Source: Lepidonotus clava
Taxonomy: Eukaryota; Annelida; Polychaeta; Phyllodocida; Polynoidae
Direction: 5' to 3'
DNA: 64,000 nucleotides
Assembly: GCA_936440205.1 (NCBI GenBank)
Contig: OW387147.1
Location: 25,197,629-25,261,628, forward strand
Each line of letters starts with the position of its first letter. Position 1 is the stretch's first letter. This document shows positions 26,090-37,604 of the stretch, piece after piece. Below the pieces are notes generated by a model. That model saw only the letters and a list, made by a program, of their open reading frames with translations, did no database searches and had not been told where the DNA came from. A program made the translations under genes and the position numbers.

Positions 26090-27120
26090 AACATTTCTTG
26101 GTCTGCCTAAGAAACAAAAACCAGCTCCGTTCATTAGGACTGGGTGTTTCTTGCCCGGGAGGCAGTGTCATGGTAGAAACGTCTTATTTTCGTCTAAATG
26201 AATGGAAAATATTTAGCCCCACCCCTAATAGTTTCCTGAGGGGCCAGTCCAATTGCCAGCTGCCATTGGGAGGAAGAACAATGCCTCCTCCAGGAGCAGC
26301 TCAATCAGGGAGGCCAGCAATGAGCAGCTATGAGCAGCTCAGGCCCCTATCCAAGGCATTGTTTCCCGGCTAATTACCAAGCCTGCGCCTTTCCATTTTA
26401 GCCTTCAATCATCCCTTCTCAATCATTTTTCTCTTGGCCAAGGAACAATATGGCTGGCCACACACCACCACTTGTTTTTTGAATCCATCCCCTTTTTTCC
26501 ATTTCAAAAATCAATTTCTCATCCTCCTCTACGCCTCGTACACTGGATATGGAGGAGGTCCCCGGATGGTCGAAGCTGGCGTTATTTTCTACTAGTATGC
26601 CACTGTTTTTTTTTGTATTCGATTCTGTGCTTTTTTTGTCCTTAAGAAAGGACAATAGGAAGATTCCCGGAGCTGTGGGGAAAAGGACTCTGGAAATGAG
26701 CTTGTCAATCAAAGTAATGAGGAACAATGGTACCTCAATGTCACTAACGACGTGGGGGGAGGAACACAATTGAGATAGAACCGGTATCTCTATTACCCTT
26801 CAAAGTGGGACCACCTTACTTCCATAACTCGATCATTTCTTTTGCTTTCCCTCCCCAGAGTCATTTAAATGAAAAATTAGCCCGAGAGCCCTAATTAGAT
26901 TTAAACCGACTGCAGTGGGGCTGGAGTCGACTCGAGTTTCCCTCTGTATGTTCTCTACGTAATCAGTCCGTGGAAATTGCATTGGATGCTGAGTAATTAG
27001 CGAAGATCGTTAGGCTGGTCGTTAAGGGCCCCATCCAAGGAAATAGAACCGCGTTAAAGTTCTCTTTCAAGAGGGAAAAAAGCAGCAGAAGCCCCCTGAA
27101 GGTTCATCCCACTGTTGTAT
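26090..27120. promoter_or_regulatory. Intronic motif island: GAGCAGCTC cluster and CCTCCAGG
   Basis: Within the intron between lectin and CUB exons, a GC-richer block contains GAGCAGCTC at 26294-26302 and 26332-26340 and a one-base variant at 26322-26330. CCTCCAGG immediately precedes the first. SOX-like ACAATG words occur on both sides (AACAATGCC, GGAACAATGG). The open frames across it match nothing known. An intronic enhancer is the simplest reading; not testable here. Confidence 0.42.
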
Positions 27121-28763
27121 ACGGCACACATCATCAGTGGGGCTATGTGATAGGCCGTCACGCAGAAAATCAATCCTAAATCAGATATAATTAGACTCAC
27201 AGGATACGTGTAATCCTATTGTGATCTAGTCCCTAGTGGTTGATAAGATTAAAGCCCTGTTCTTGGAGACGCTATTCAATATGAGCCACTATGTACATTA
27301 GAAAGTGGGCTCATCAGTGGGAGAATTAAACAGAGATATCTGGAACTTTGAAACATTCTACCATTGATAGTTGTGAAGCGTCCCTAATATATATACAGCC
27401 ATCCTTCTCTTAATGCATGAAAATGTCTTTTTTTTGTTATGACAGTGGCATTACCTCCCATGTTTATGTTAACCTCAATCCCTTTCCTCAAGGTCTCTTC
27501 ATGCAGTAAACATCTCCACATTCATATTGACATAATATATTAGAGTTGCATGGCCATCAAAGTTACAGTTCTATTTTCTCTTCTAGTTCAACATCGCACT
27601 AAAGCTTTATCTTCATTGTATGGCTCATGTGACTTTTTGCCTCTGTCCCATGTGCTTTTTCACTTATTCCCATGATATTTCACAAAGTCTATTCTTTCAT
27701 CCAACTCTCTTTGTTCTCTTCTATGTGTGAATCTCCAAGGGGGCCCTCTCCAAATATTTGTCTTTTTCCCCTTCAGCTCCATCCTTGAGAGATATCAACC
27801 CCAACTGAATTCAGTATCCCTCTTTATCTGTTTACATCCTCCATTCCCTTCCCACATTAGCATTCCCTACAACTCAGCCAAGATGAAAGGCTTGTAGCCA
27901 GAGTGTGGAATCCCTGACAAATGGTGGTAAATTCCCCTGACTCCCTGGACAGATTTCTCCGACGCTTTCAAAGGCAGGAGGTGTCACGCATATTTACCGT
28001 GGTCGGTGTAGGGGGTGCCCCAAGGGTGTGGTGTGGGACCGGGTCTAGGACTCAGAGCATGGACCGAGCCTGTGTCCACTCATTACTTACAGGACCCAGA
28101 GCGTTCACTCATTAGTTACCCAGAGGCTTGGTCACCCACATCTTGTCCTCTGGGATGGGACAAGGCAGGGGTGGTGACATCACAGAGTTTGAGCAAAGGA
28201 AGACAGTGTTGGCTGTGACCCTAGGTTGGAATGTTAGAACATACTATTCAAATTGCACCCAAATAGTTTCATTCAAGTAACTGCCACTGTATGGTTTTTA
28301 AGCGCAATTTGTTGTGAGCTTCAAGGTTAATATCATAATTCAAATGGTGTTATTTTGGTCGATTTTGTGATGAGCTATATTAGGAAGTGTTCCGATGTCT
28401 TTTTCATTTAACCAGGAATTATGTTGTAGTACTCTAGATAGTCAATACATTAAAGGTGATAGAAAGAGAAACGTTACGGAATAATTTGAACCAGTTTTCA
28501 CAATAGCCATATAATCAATAAACATATTCCTTGTATTAGATAGACCATTTAAAAAATGCCCTCACAAATAATGGGTGATTTATTCTTGGTAACCCATTAT
28601 TCAGCTTTGATTTCCAGCCTGCAAAATGCTTTTTTCCTTTCTCACCAGTTGGCACAGGGTGTCAAATCTAGTGACATAATAATTATGTGCCATACTCATA
28701 GGGCAGCAAAGAGCTAGGTTGGTGTGAAAGTTACTCTAAATATAACCATGTAAAGGTGGCAAA

Positions 28764-28870
28764 GTCCGCGAATTTGGCTTAACTTAGCGCCAGTTGGGGG
28801 TGAACATCTTAGTATTGGGGCTATAGGTGTGATGACAAGAAATAAAGTTGAAAAGCTTTAATTCGCGGAC
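28764..28870. repeat. Short inverted-repeat unit with GTCCGCGAATT ends
   Basis: GTCCGCGAATT (28764-28774) and its exact complement AATTCGCGGAC (28860-28870) bound an 85-bp core. Likely a very small MITE or a remnant of one. Confidence 0.45.
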
Positions 28871-29536
28871 TTAGCGTCCGTCGCCTCGTCATGGGCAATA
28901 ATACAGGGGCAACAAAGAACGGATGTTGCAAAGAATAATGTAAACTTTAGCCCCCTATCCTCATACATCTGGTAATATCTGGTTAAGAGAAGGGAGCATC
29001 AATTCATACTTACAAACTCTCATAAACAGAATGAACATCACTTTGAATTACATTCACATATATGTAGCCATACAATTGATGAACCCAGTATATGCATTCT
29101 AAGTATATAGTATGGCGCATGTGACATCACAGATACCTCTCACAGTGCTTATCAGGCAGGGTATGTGTCTCACCTGTCTCACTGCTCGCTGAGGGTAGAG
29201 TCATCTCAGGAAAATGTCAATAAATGTCAATAACTTTGTGAATTTTTAAGCAATTTACATAAACTTTTCGCTGCATACTGAGAGTACAACAGCGAAGATG
29301 CAAGTGTTTTCCAGCGTTCTCTTTCTATCGCCTTTAAGGATATCATATTCATGTTTTCGGGGGTAACTCCTATATAGCATAGCTATCAACTAAAATTCCC
29401 TTGTCAAAATATATTTCAGTTTTTAATTAATATTCATTTAAGCATGTTTTTTCAATCCATAAAAGCACCGTATAAAAACCAATTTCCTTACAATAAAATA
29501 TTCAATATCCCACCCGTTAAGGATAATACAACTGAC

Positions 29537-29727
29537 CTTTGACACACTCGTAGCTGGCCTCCAGGTAGCTCCTCAGGTCGCGGGGGCAGGGCTGGGGGGC
29601 GTCCCGTATGACGTCTACTATGGAGGAGACCCGCACCTCACAGGTGCGCCGCCCGGAGCACCAGGAGTCGATCTGCGGGAGGACGCCCACCGAACACCCG
29701 ATGTTACCGTAGTCCGTCCGCAGACAC
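29537..29727 (-). CDS. SUEL lectin domain, second exon
   Basis: 191-bp exon after acceptor CCCCATTTCCTGCAG, with donor AAAG-GTCAGT. It completes the arginine codon split by the previous intron and encodes the larger part of a SUEL/rhamnose-binding-type galactose lectin module. The sequence starts RCLRTDYGNIGCSVGVLPQ, continues through WCSGRRTCEV, and ends with CPRDLRSYLEASYECVK. Six cysteines here and two in the preceding exon make the eight expected of the domain. The closing LEASYEC matches the family's usual LEVTYKC-type ending. It should bind galactose or rhamnose, or have been recruited to protein binding as in latrophilins. Sugar specificity cannot be read from sequence. Confidence 0.92.
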
Positions 29728-29850
29728 CTGCAGGAAATGGGGTTATGTACTCAAAATGTTTGAATTTTAATAGGTTATTATTAAAAGAGGTAGCAGTTGC
29801 CATTGTAGAAACAGGCGAAGAGTAATGTATATAGTTGGGCATCAAGTGTA

Positions 29851-30985
29851 ATTCCGTGGGACTTTTGTGAAGAAAGCAAGAGACCCACCCATATATCTTA
29901 GGGAGGCCCTAAGGTACAAGAAAATGTTTGGTGGCAGTCTGGGATTTTGCTCTGGTTGCCATGGCAACCATTTTAAGTAAAAAATTAGGGAAAATCAGGA
30001 AAAAGGTATTTTCAATTTTTTCAGATATATAATTAGATTAAAGCAAGAATCTAACTTTGGAATCATATAGGGGCACTGGGGCTCTAACATACAACATGGT
30101 TTCCTTTTGAATCTGAAGGTCATCTCAAGGTTAAAACCCAAGGTCAAGGTCATTTTTTAACCTTTTTTTGTCTTAGACTTGAAAACATTCCATTCCACAG
30201 AGAGGGATATGAATTCAAAAGAACATATCACAGTAAAGATGAAAGCTAAGGTCCAGACCTTTAATTTGATGCCTTAATGATGTCCCTAGCTCTAGTAGAA
30301 GTATCAGAATCTCTACTGCAATAAATGGATGTCCCCCACTTTACTGAGCTCTTTAGAGGTCAATGACCTTGGTAACCATACTGTATGATTGCCATAAAGC
30401 ACTCATCAGTAGAGGTTTTAATGTCATATCTCTGGGAATAACTAAGATAGAAATGCAACCAAGGTGTCAAATTGAAGCATTTAATGAGTGCTATTGGCTG
30501 GAAATGTTACATTGGTGTAGAGGATGATTCGGTTGCCATGGTAACCAGAATACCTATAAAATATTTTTCCCCATTTTCCTTCTGAATGTACCATATCTTC
30601 ACTGGTAGTTAAGATAGAAACTTATGTAAGGTGTCAAATTGAAGTATTCCATTAGTGCTTTTATATGGAAGTGCTTAATATCATGTTAGAGTGATTTGGT
30701 TGCCATGGTTACCAGATTTCTTGTTAAAAATAGCCATTTTTCCCTATTTTCCTTCTGAATGTACCAGATATTCGCTACTAATTCAGATACAAAATACAAG
30801 TATGGTGTCACACTGAAGTATTCAGATAGTGGTATCATACTGAATTGCCAAAAACTAACTAAGGTGTCAAATCGAAGCATTTAGTCAGTCCTTTAGTATT
30901 GAATAGCTAAATCTGGTCTCAGAGTGAGTTGGTTGCCATGGTTGCCATGGTTACCATAATCTTTGTCAAAATTTGCCATATTTCC
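29851..30985 (+). repeat. Left arm of the large inverted repeat
   Basis: Begins ATTCCGTGGGACTTTTGTGA and pairs with the right arm at 37605-38860 over more than 1.1 kb with high identity, decaying toward the inner end. It contains repeating units that start with GGTTGCCATGG (RFX X-box-like) and continue through AAGATAGAAA...AAGGTGTCAAATTGAAG. A TCAAGGTCA (ERR/NR5A-type half-site) is at 30144-30152. No coding capacity. Confidence 0.9.
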
Positions 30986-31099
30986 ATTTGTTTTCTTAAG
31001 TTATTGTTATATCTATAATAGTATTGTAGCTCTTGGTTGGGACTCCCTCAATCAGTCATGTCTTTAGTCATTTGATTCTCTTTGTTCTTAATGACCAGT

Positions 31100-32630
31100 T
31101 ACACAATGTCATGTTCAGCTTTTAAAGGGTATTGTCCCACAGTTGTTGTTAGAATCAGGCAGTGGGCGAAGTCAGAAGTGGGTTTGCCAAACTGTCCTTA
31201 CCCTTTCACACAAGGACATCCACCGTCACCTGCAAGTGGGCAGGTCTAGGTGGGTGAGGGAACTGTAATTTTAAGTATGAACAGTATCTGAGCACTATTT
31301 CAACAATATTTTTTCCAAAAGGTATCAAAGGAGTCTCATGACAGTAAAATTTAGAATAAACTTCATGGTGAACATCATCCCCAAAGATCGACAATATGTT
31401 TTTATAAGAATTAAAAGTAATTTGTCAAGTGGAAATACCTTTAATTCCAATGTAATTAGATAGTAAAATGTTGGTCATCTGGTTACCTAGAAAAACTAAT
31501 TTTAAAAACAAATTGCCTTTCTTTCCACACTGAGTATTAGCTGACCTCGACCTTGCAAGTCATGAAATGTCTTAAATGGTGTTAAGTTGATTGCCAAAGA
31601 TTCAAGCATAAAAATTCACTGAAATACATTAAAGCAACCCACAACCAATCCAACTACATAAATTGTCACAAATTCATGAAAATGTATAAACATTTTTAAC
31701 ACACCCATTGATGATTCTAAAGTGCCCAACATATTCCTTCATGTGCCATAAGACACATTCTGATAGAGAAAAATGCTTTCAAAGTTTTGGGTTTGGTTTG
31801 GTTTGCTCAATGACTAAAATACTTCTGGGAAATAACCCATGTGACACCCAAGAAATGATGATGTCATCGACAAAGAACTTGCAGAAGATACTCATTTTAA
31901 CAGAAGGGGGCAGTGGATTGAATTTTGTAAATATGGTTTACATAACTCCTATAGTTTGGAAGACCTTCTCCACCCCACAAATACAGCATATTCTAGAAAT
32001 AATCTATTAAAGTTAATAAAGCATTTTAATGATACATTACTAAAGAAAGAGGGCCACTCAAGTGCATTGATTCATGAGTACTCCCCTGTAATCAATGGGC
32101 TGGTCTCGACTTAATTGCAATGTGCACTGAACCAGAACTGGGTCAAGTGAAATGTACATGGTTGACCACAGTGTCATGTACATTTCACTGTTGGAGCCTG
32201 CACTATGGCTACACTCACACTAGATGAACTGCTGGCATATTAGAGACACATCTCATTCTAATAACATACCTTATTATAGAAAGTTCTTTCATAACCTTAT
32301 TGATAATGTAGACAAATTAATTAGTAATCTTATGGTATCAATCTACTAGAAAACTTAGAGAGAACCCTATTTAAAATAAATACAAAGTGTGCATAGTGTG
32401 AACTGGATTAAAGTGGTTGGGGGGGGGGGGGAAATCCTATCATAGTGATATCATCACTTTTTGTTGAAGAAGTTGTGTGGACCCACAATAATAGAAGCAA
32501 GACAATAACATTAGCTGTTTTAATGAAGTTTGAACCAGATTTCACACTTTATACTTTTCCAAAGGCTTCAACTATACCCCTACAATGTATTTGAACAGTT
32601 AATATGTTTTTCACACTAAGAGAAAACATT
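31100..32630. other. Intronic DNA inside the inverted-repeat structure
   Basis: No exon recognised. It contains a perfect 15-bp hairpin (see separate entry) and a poly-G run at about 32420-32431. Confidence 0.5.
32146..32189. repeat. Perfect 15-bp inverted repeat, 14-base loop
   Basis: AGTGAAATGTACATG (32146-32160) and CATGTACATTTCACT (32175-32189) are exact complements. Could form a hairpin in RNA or DNA. Function unknown. Confidence 0.8.
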
Positions 32631-32633
32631 CCC

Positions 32634-33620
32634 AGCTAACAATTCCACGTTGTTACAACGTTGCTATAACATTGCACTTAGGTTGTAACAACGTTGCAAA
32701 TTTACGTTGTCACAACCTAAAAATGTGGACTCCCAGAAAGGTTGCAGCAACGTTGTGCACAACATTGTATTTTTACCATTTCACAACCTTTTTACAACCT
32801 TGATAAATAAAAATTGTACACCTATAATTTTCATTATGGTTGATATTCATAAATTTTATCATATTTACTCAAAAGGTAGCAACCCCATCCTTGATCCGTT
32901 GGAATTTTGTTTTTATCACAATATTATTTTTATACATATAAGAATTATTCATTGTATATATATATATTAAAACCCAGCTTTATTCATGATCAACCAATCT
33001 TCTTTTTTAGAGTGTATTTACACCCAGAAAACCAACCTTATATCTTTCAAGGTTAGGTCATGACGGGTTAATGACCTGTTGCATTTACAACTAGTCCCTC
33101 AATGCTAGAAAGAGTCTATTATGTTAAGGACCAATGAAAAAGGTGTGTAACCTCAATAATTGTTGAAATTCTACTCCTAGCAATAGGGTTTTATTATGTC
33201 TTCAAAGGGAATCTAATTACCTTATTCAGAACAAATTACTTATTCATTTTAATTGAATATTATTTTCTAACATCCATCCTAAATTACATATTTCAAAAAC
33301 GTTTTTGAAACATTTAACATTTTCAGTAGTGCCACCTATATGTTGTATTTAGGTTATTTCACAACGTTGCTACAATGTTGTGAAAGAAATGTTGTGATCA
33401 CAACGTTTTAACAACTTTATTTTACAACATTGCTGTAATGTTGTGACAAAACGTTGTGATCACAAGGTTTTTACAACTTTATTTCCCAATGTTATTGCAA
33501 TGTTGCAAAACAACGTTATTAAGTTGGTTGTAGCAACGTTGTGGCAATGTTTTCCTTCCAACGTTGTGGAAAGGTAACGTTGTACAACGTTGTCTAAACG
33601 TAGTGTGTTTGCTGCGTTAG
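32634..33620. mobile_element. Foldback-type element rich in ACAACGTTGT palindromes
   Basis: Both flanks (about 32634-32810 and 33350-33620) are packed with variations of TTGTAACAACGTTG, CACAACGTTG and similar self-complementary words, around a non-repetitive AT-rich core of about 540 bp. The outer ends share CTAAC in inverted orientation (GCTAACAATTCCACG and, on the other strand, CTAACGCAGCAAACACACTACG). No coding capacity. It looks like a non-autonomous DNA transposon with long, internally repetitive terminal inverted repeats. Confidence 0.65.
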
Positions 33621-34059
33621 TTGTGAGTTGCTTTAAGGATCATTTTTAAGAATTACCTAAGACCAATGTCCCTAAACATTGAGATGTATCTATGAGAGGC
33701 ACTGACAAAATTCTAGACACATTATTTGATGTAAATTTACAGTACCTGACATTGCTTGGAAATGGCACTTGAACTCTCAAGTTTATTTACACTTCTAACA
33801 AATTCCATTAAGGACTTCTACCTAAAATACAGTAATATTAAAGACTTTTAAGATTAATTCAAGATCCTTTAAGATATTCTAGGACCTGCAAGGGAATCCT
33901 GTTTTTGATTAATAGCGAAATATTTCACAAGCCATTGGGGTTTTCAAGAAAACCAAAAGCTCTGTCTTATCCACCTTGTTCAATAGGTCAAATATCATAA
34001 TATATGGAATTGCAAATAGATGTTTGATAAAAAGGCAAACATGGATGAGAAAAGATTGA

Positions 34060-34480
34060 GATAGTAGTGTTAGTACACCCAGGATATAGTAAAGTTAGTA
34101 GACTCAGGGCAGAGAAGATACAGACACAGGGTAGAGTAGACCTAGCAGACCCAGGATATAGTAAGAGTTTGTAGACCCAGGGTATAGTTCTGCAAGTAGA
34201 CCCAGGTTATAGTTAAGTAAGTAGACTCAGGGTACAGAAGGTCGAGACCCAGGGTATACTAGGTAAAGGGGGTAGATTCAGGGCTCAGAAGCCCAGAACC
34301 CGGCTGTTGGAAATAAGGGCTGGTAGTAGGCTCAGAGTATCAAAGGTAATTACCGTTGGTAGAGTAGGTTAAGACTGTAGACTTAGGGTAAAGAAGTTGA
34401 AGACCAAGGGTATAGTAGCAACATTGGCAGTACACTCAAGGGCTCAGAGGCCTAGCATTAGGCCGTACCAGTGGTCTAAT
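34060..34480 (+). repeat. Degenerate minisatellite, GTAGACCCAGGGTATAGTA-type
   Basis: A unit near 30-40 bp built on GTAGACCCAGGGTATAGT repeats about ten times with many substitutions and length changes. No coding meaning. Confidence 0.8.
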
Positions 34481-34649
34481 CGGGCCATAGCCCCCAAGTG
34501 AGAGAACAGGGAACCAGCATATTTTCAATATGGCTGCCCCCAGTGGAGAAAGGGATACTGGTTTGAGGTTAGTAGGACTATTCCGATCTCCAATCATTAT
34601 TTGTTCTGAAAAGATTCTTCACAATCTCCATACAATTCCCATGGGAAAC

Positions 34650-34790
34650 CTACAATCTCCAACCAGAACGAAGTTAACAAAACGAAAAAAGCTCTGCATG
34701 CTCTGCTGGTTACTAGCAACCCCTATCACAGCCTAGATCAGATTACTCTGGTTTCAGACATTTGGTGCAACGTCCTATCTCTTCAGGCTG
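34650..34790 (+). repeat. Diverged repeat also present at 37405-37515
   Basis: AAAAAAGCTCTGCATGCTCT and CTCTGGTTTCAGACATTTGG here correspond to AAAAAAGCTGTGCATGCCTC and GCTGGTTTCAGCCTTTGGGC at 37.4 kb. An unidentified dispersed repeat of about 110 bp. Confidence 0.5.
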
Positions 34791-34837
34791 CTTTAGTATG
34801 AATGGCAGTTGTTATCATTAATTACATTTATAAATAC

Positions 34838-35145
34838 CTGTTGTTCTTCGGGTTGTATCCCGGTGGGGGTTCCGGGTAAGAATAGGCCCCCAGTAGCCCC
34901 TGCTGATCGTATGAGGTGACAATAGGGGGGACCCAGCACCGACCAAGTGGTTCTTTGGGTTCCATTCCCGGTTGATGCTTGGTTCACTAAGGGATGAGGT
35001 ACAGCAAAAATAATTTCCAGGTTTTGATCCCTTGCTGTTTGTCACCTTCATCTCATAGGTTCAATTGTCAAAGACAAAATTTGTCTCAACTTGTTTTTGC
35101 CGTGGAAATGACCCTGGCTGTTGGTACGGTGTAAAACATCTATCA
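34838..35145 (+). mobile_element. SINE-like element, copy 1
   Basis: Contains GGGTAAGAATAGGCCCCCAG, then TAGCCCCTGCTGATCGTATGAGGTGAC, split here as AGTAGCCCCTGCTGATCG and TATGAGGTGAC. This block is repeated in the second copy (AGCAGCCCCTTGCTG, CATAAGAGGCGAC). A Pol III B-box-like GGGTTCCATTCCCGG follows, and the 3' part has GACCCTGGCTGTTGGTACGG and GTGTAAAAC. This modular layout matches tRNA-derived SINEs abundant in many marine invertebrates. Age: old, from divergence between the two copies. Confidence 0.6.
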
Positions 35146-35535
35146 CCCACTTCCTCTTCGGGTTGCATAGGGACCCTGTCGGTACTCTGATAGTTCAGAG
35201 TAAACAGTCTTTGAAAAAGGCTGAGAACTTGCTATTTTCAGACATGGCTGGAGAGGTGTCTTGATGATCCCAACACAGTAGGTTTTGTCTGTATCTTGTT
35301 CTGGACTACAAATCTGCTGGAGAGTGTAGTTTATACACAGAACTAACCGAGAGGGCACTAAGCAACAATTTTTGCCCTCAATATCAAAGCCCGTTTTGAT
35401 GATCAAGGGCTTTGCCCGAGACCCTCCAAACAGGCTGAGACGAGGGGCAATAAGGGTTGCTAAGAGCTCCCGAGGTTAGTTCTTGTTTTAGTATATATCA
35501 ATAACCCTGAGAATTAAACCATTAACCTACGAAAA
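35146..35535. other. Spacer between SINE copies
   Basis: No gene recognised; an 87-codon frame on the minus strand has no recognisable domain. Confidence 0.4.
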
Positions 35536-35539
35536 ACAA

Positions 35540-36025
35540 GACGGATTCTCTTGGGAAGCCTCCTGGGAAGAATGTGTCCTCAGCAGCCCCTTGCTGTTCA
35601 TAAGAGGCGACAAATGGGGAGACTAGACTCAGTACCTTAGTTAGTAGAGTGCCCACTTTGAGTCTGGAAGGTCTTAGGATTTATCTCTGGACTAGCCACA
35701 CCGAAGACTTTAACAATGGCAGTGGTCACTGCTTGCCTGGCACTTGGTATAAAGTAAGAACCACAAAACATAACTGGTGGGCCTGGTGTCAGTATAATGA
35801 ATAATGTGGAGTATTGTGTGGGTCTATGATATGATATCTCAATGTGCCAGCACTATAAAGAGGGTATTGGGTCCCACTGCTACAAATAGGCACCTCATTT
35901 CATAGATTCGGTCACTGCCCCTGTGGCGTAAAACTAGCTGTAAAGCTTTACCTTGTGCAGTCTGGTAAAAGAACCCTAAAGGGTTGGCCGAATGTTAAAC
36001 TAACCCCACAAACAAACAAACACCG
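35540..36025 (+). mobile_element. SINE, copy 2, with tRNA-like head and CORE-type body
   Basis: After AGAATGTGTCCTCAGCAGCC and AAGAGGCGAC comes a tRNA-like head: TTAGTTAGTAGAGTGCCCAC resembles a Pol III A box, and GGTCTTAGGATTTATC a decayed B box. The body has CAGTGGTCACTGCTTGCCTG, GGTGTCAGTATAATG, CAGCACTATAAAGAGGG and CACTGCTACAAATAGGCACC. These are hallmarks I know from widespread invertebrate SINEs of the Meta/CORE type. It ends AATGTTAAACTAACCCCAC followed by (AAAC)n. About 480 bp, plus strand, clearly aged. Confidence 0.75.
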
Positions 36026-36609
36026 CCAATGATCCGTGCTGGGCGTCGCCATGTTGACCATTATCCTCGCCTCCTGCACCGGAGAGTTCCATCCCCCCGC
36101 ACGCAAATGCCTTATTTATAGATTTTAACACATTATTTCCGTCAATTCATGAGTTATTTTTAACATTTTGATGAATCTATGCGCTAAAACACAAGAAAAA
36201 TGCATAGAATTGCGAATCTAAAAAAATAAACTAGATCTAGAGTAGCACTGCCATGCTGCCTGGCATTTCCTACCAAAATAAGACAAGGGAATCAATTTTT
36301 TCAGATGATTTGCTGGTAATTAATTAACTCAATTGCACATTGTTTTTTGATCAAATAAGACAATTTTGGCGTAGTTTAAGCATTGTTTACATGGTTCCCA
36401 CTCCGCCGGCTCCGGGGCAATACCTTTTTATTATTGACCAGTGTGGCATAAAGGCCTCCATTATTCTAACTTTGCTAATGGGGCAGTACAATGATGAAGG
36501 AATAGGCACTATGAATTTGATATATAATAATAACCCCTATCCTCCTTTAAAGTGCATACCACATCCCCCCCTCACTGCAGTCATGCTCAGCCAGCACACC
36601 CTTCCCATC

Positions 36610-37268
36610 TGCTGAATGTCTGTCCATGACTGACCACATCTGTCCATGACCCACCACGTCTGTCCATGTCTCACGTCTGCCCATGACCGTCCATGTCTCT
36701 CCATGATCGTCCATGTCTGTCCATGTCTGTCCATGTCTGTCCATGATCAACTATGTCTGTCCATGACCGTCCATGTCTGTCCATGATCAACCATGTCTGT
36801 CCATGACCGTCTATGTCTGTCCATGATCAACCATGTCTGTCCATGACCGTCCATGTTTCTCCATGATCGTCCATGTCTCTCCATTATTGTCCATGTGATC
36901 GTCCACGTCTGTCCATGATCAACCATGTCTGTCCATGACCGTCCATGTCTGTCCATGATCAACCATGTCTGTCCATGTCCATCCATGTCTGCCCATGTCT
37001 GCCCATGACTGATTATGTCTGTCCATAACTGTTCATGTCTGTCCATGACTGTCCATGTCTGTCCATGGTCATCCATGTCTGTCCATGACTAACCATGACT
37101 GTCCAGGACTGACCATGTCTGTCCATGAATGACCATGTCTGTACATGACTGACCATGTCTGTCCATGAATGACCATGTCTGTCCATGATTGACCATGTCT
37201 GTCCATGATTGACCATGTCTGTCCATGTCTGTCCATATCTGTCCATGTTTGTCCATGAATGACCAGAT
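36610..37268 (-). repeat. Minisatellite, CCATGTCTGTCCATGAYYR unit
   Basis: About 650 bp of a 10-bp motif TGTCCATGWC organised in 20-bp and 40-bp higher-order units (CCATGTCTGTCCATGATCAA alternating with CCATGTCTGTCCATGACCGT). Long frames through it on the minus strand (MDRHGQTW repeats) are repeat products. It abuts the inner side of the right inverted-repeat arm. Confidence 0.95.
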
Positions 37269-37604
37269 CTCACCTTTACCATCCTAGTTTGAGGTAATTA
37301 TGACCATTCTGATGACAAGAAGTATTTGGTCCCCCCCAAAAATACAGTGTCCCCATAGACTTAGCATTGAACATCCTGAAATCTTTAAGCAGAGTGAATG
37401 TTGTAATACAAAAAAAGCTGTGCATGCCTCCGCTGGGTACCAGCGATCCAGACCATTGACTACATGATATTATGCTGGTTTCAGCCTTTGGGCAACTTCC
37501 TACTGTGATTTATCGGATTATTGATGTTTTGACTGGACGACAATGGAGAATAATTTGACACATTAGTTAGTTGTCTATCTTAATCAGCAGTGGAAATATA
37601 GTGG

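Larger units (their letters stand above)
25005..29536 (-). other. Intron with a GC-richer island at 26.1-27.1 kb
   Basis: Phase-1 intron of 4.5 kb. Most is AT-rich; the central island is listed separately. A CT-rich stretch lies at about 27590-27880. Confidence 0.7.

Noticed and set aside
36537-37282. Long minus-strand frames rich in MDRHGQTW repeats
   Set aside because: They are translations of the CCATGTCTGT minisatellite.
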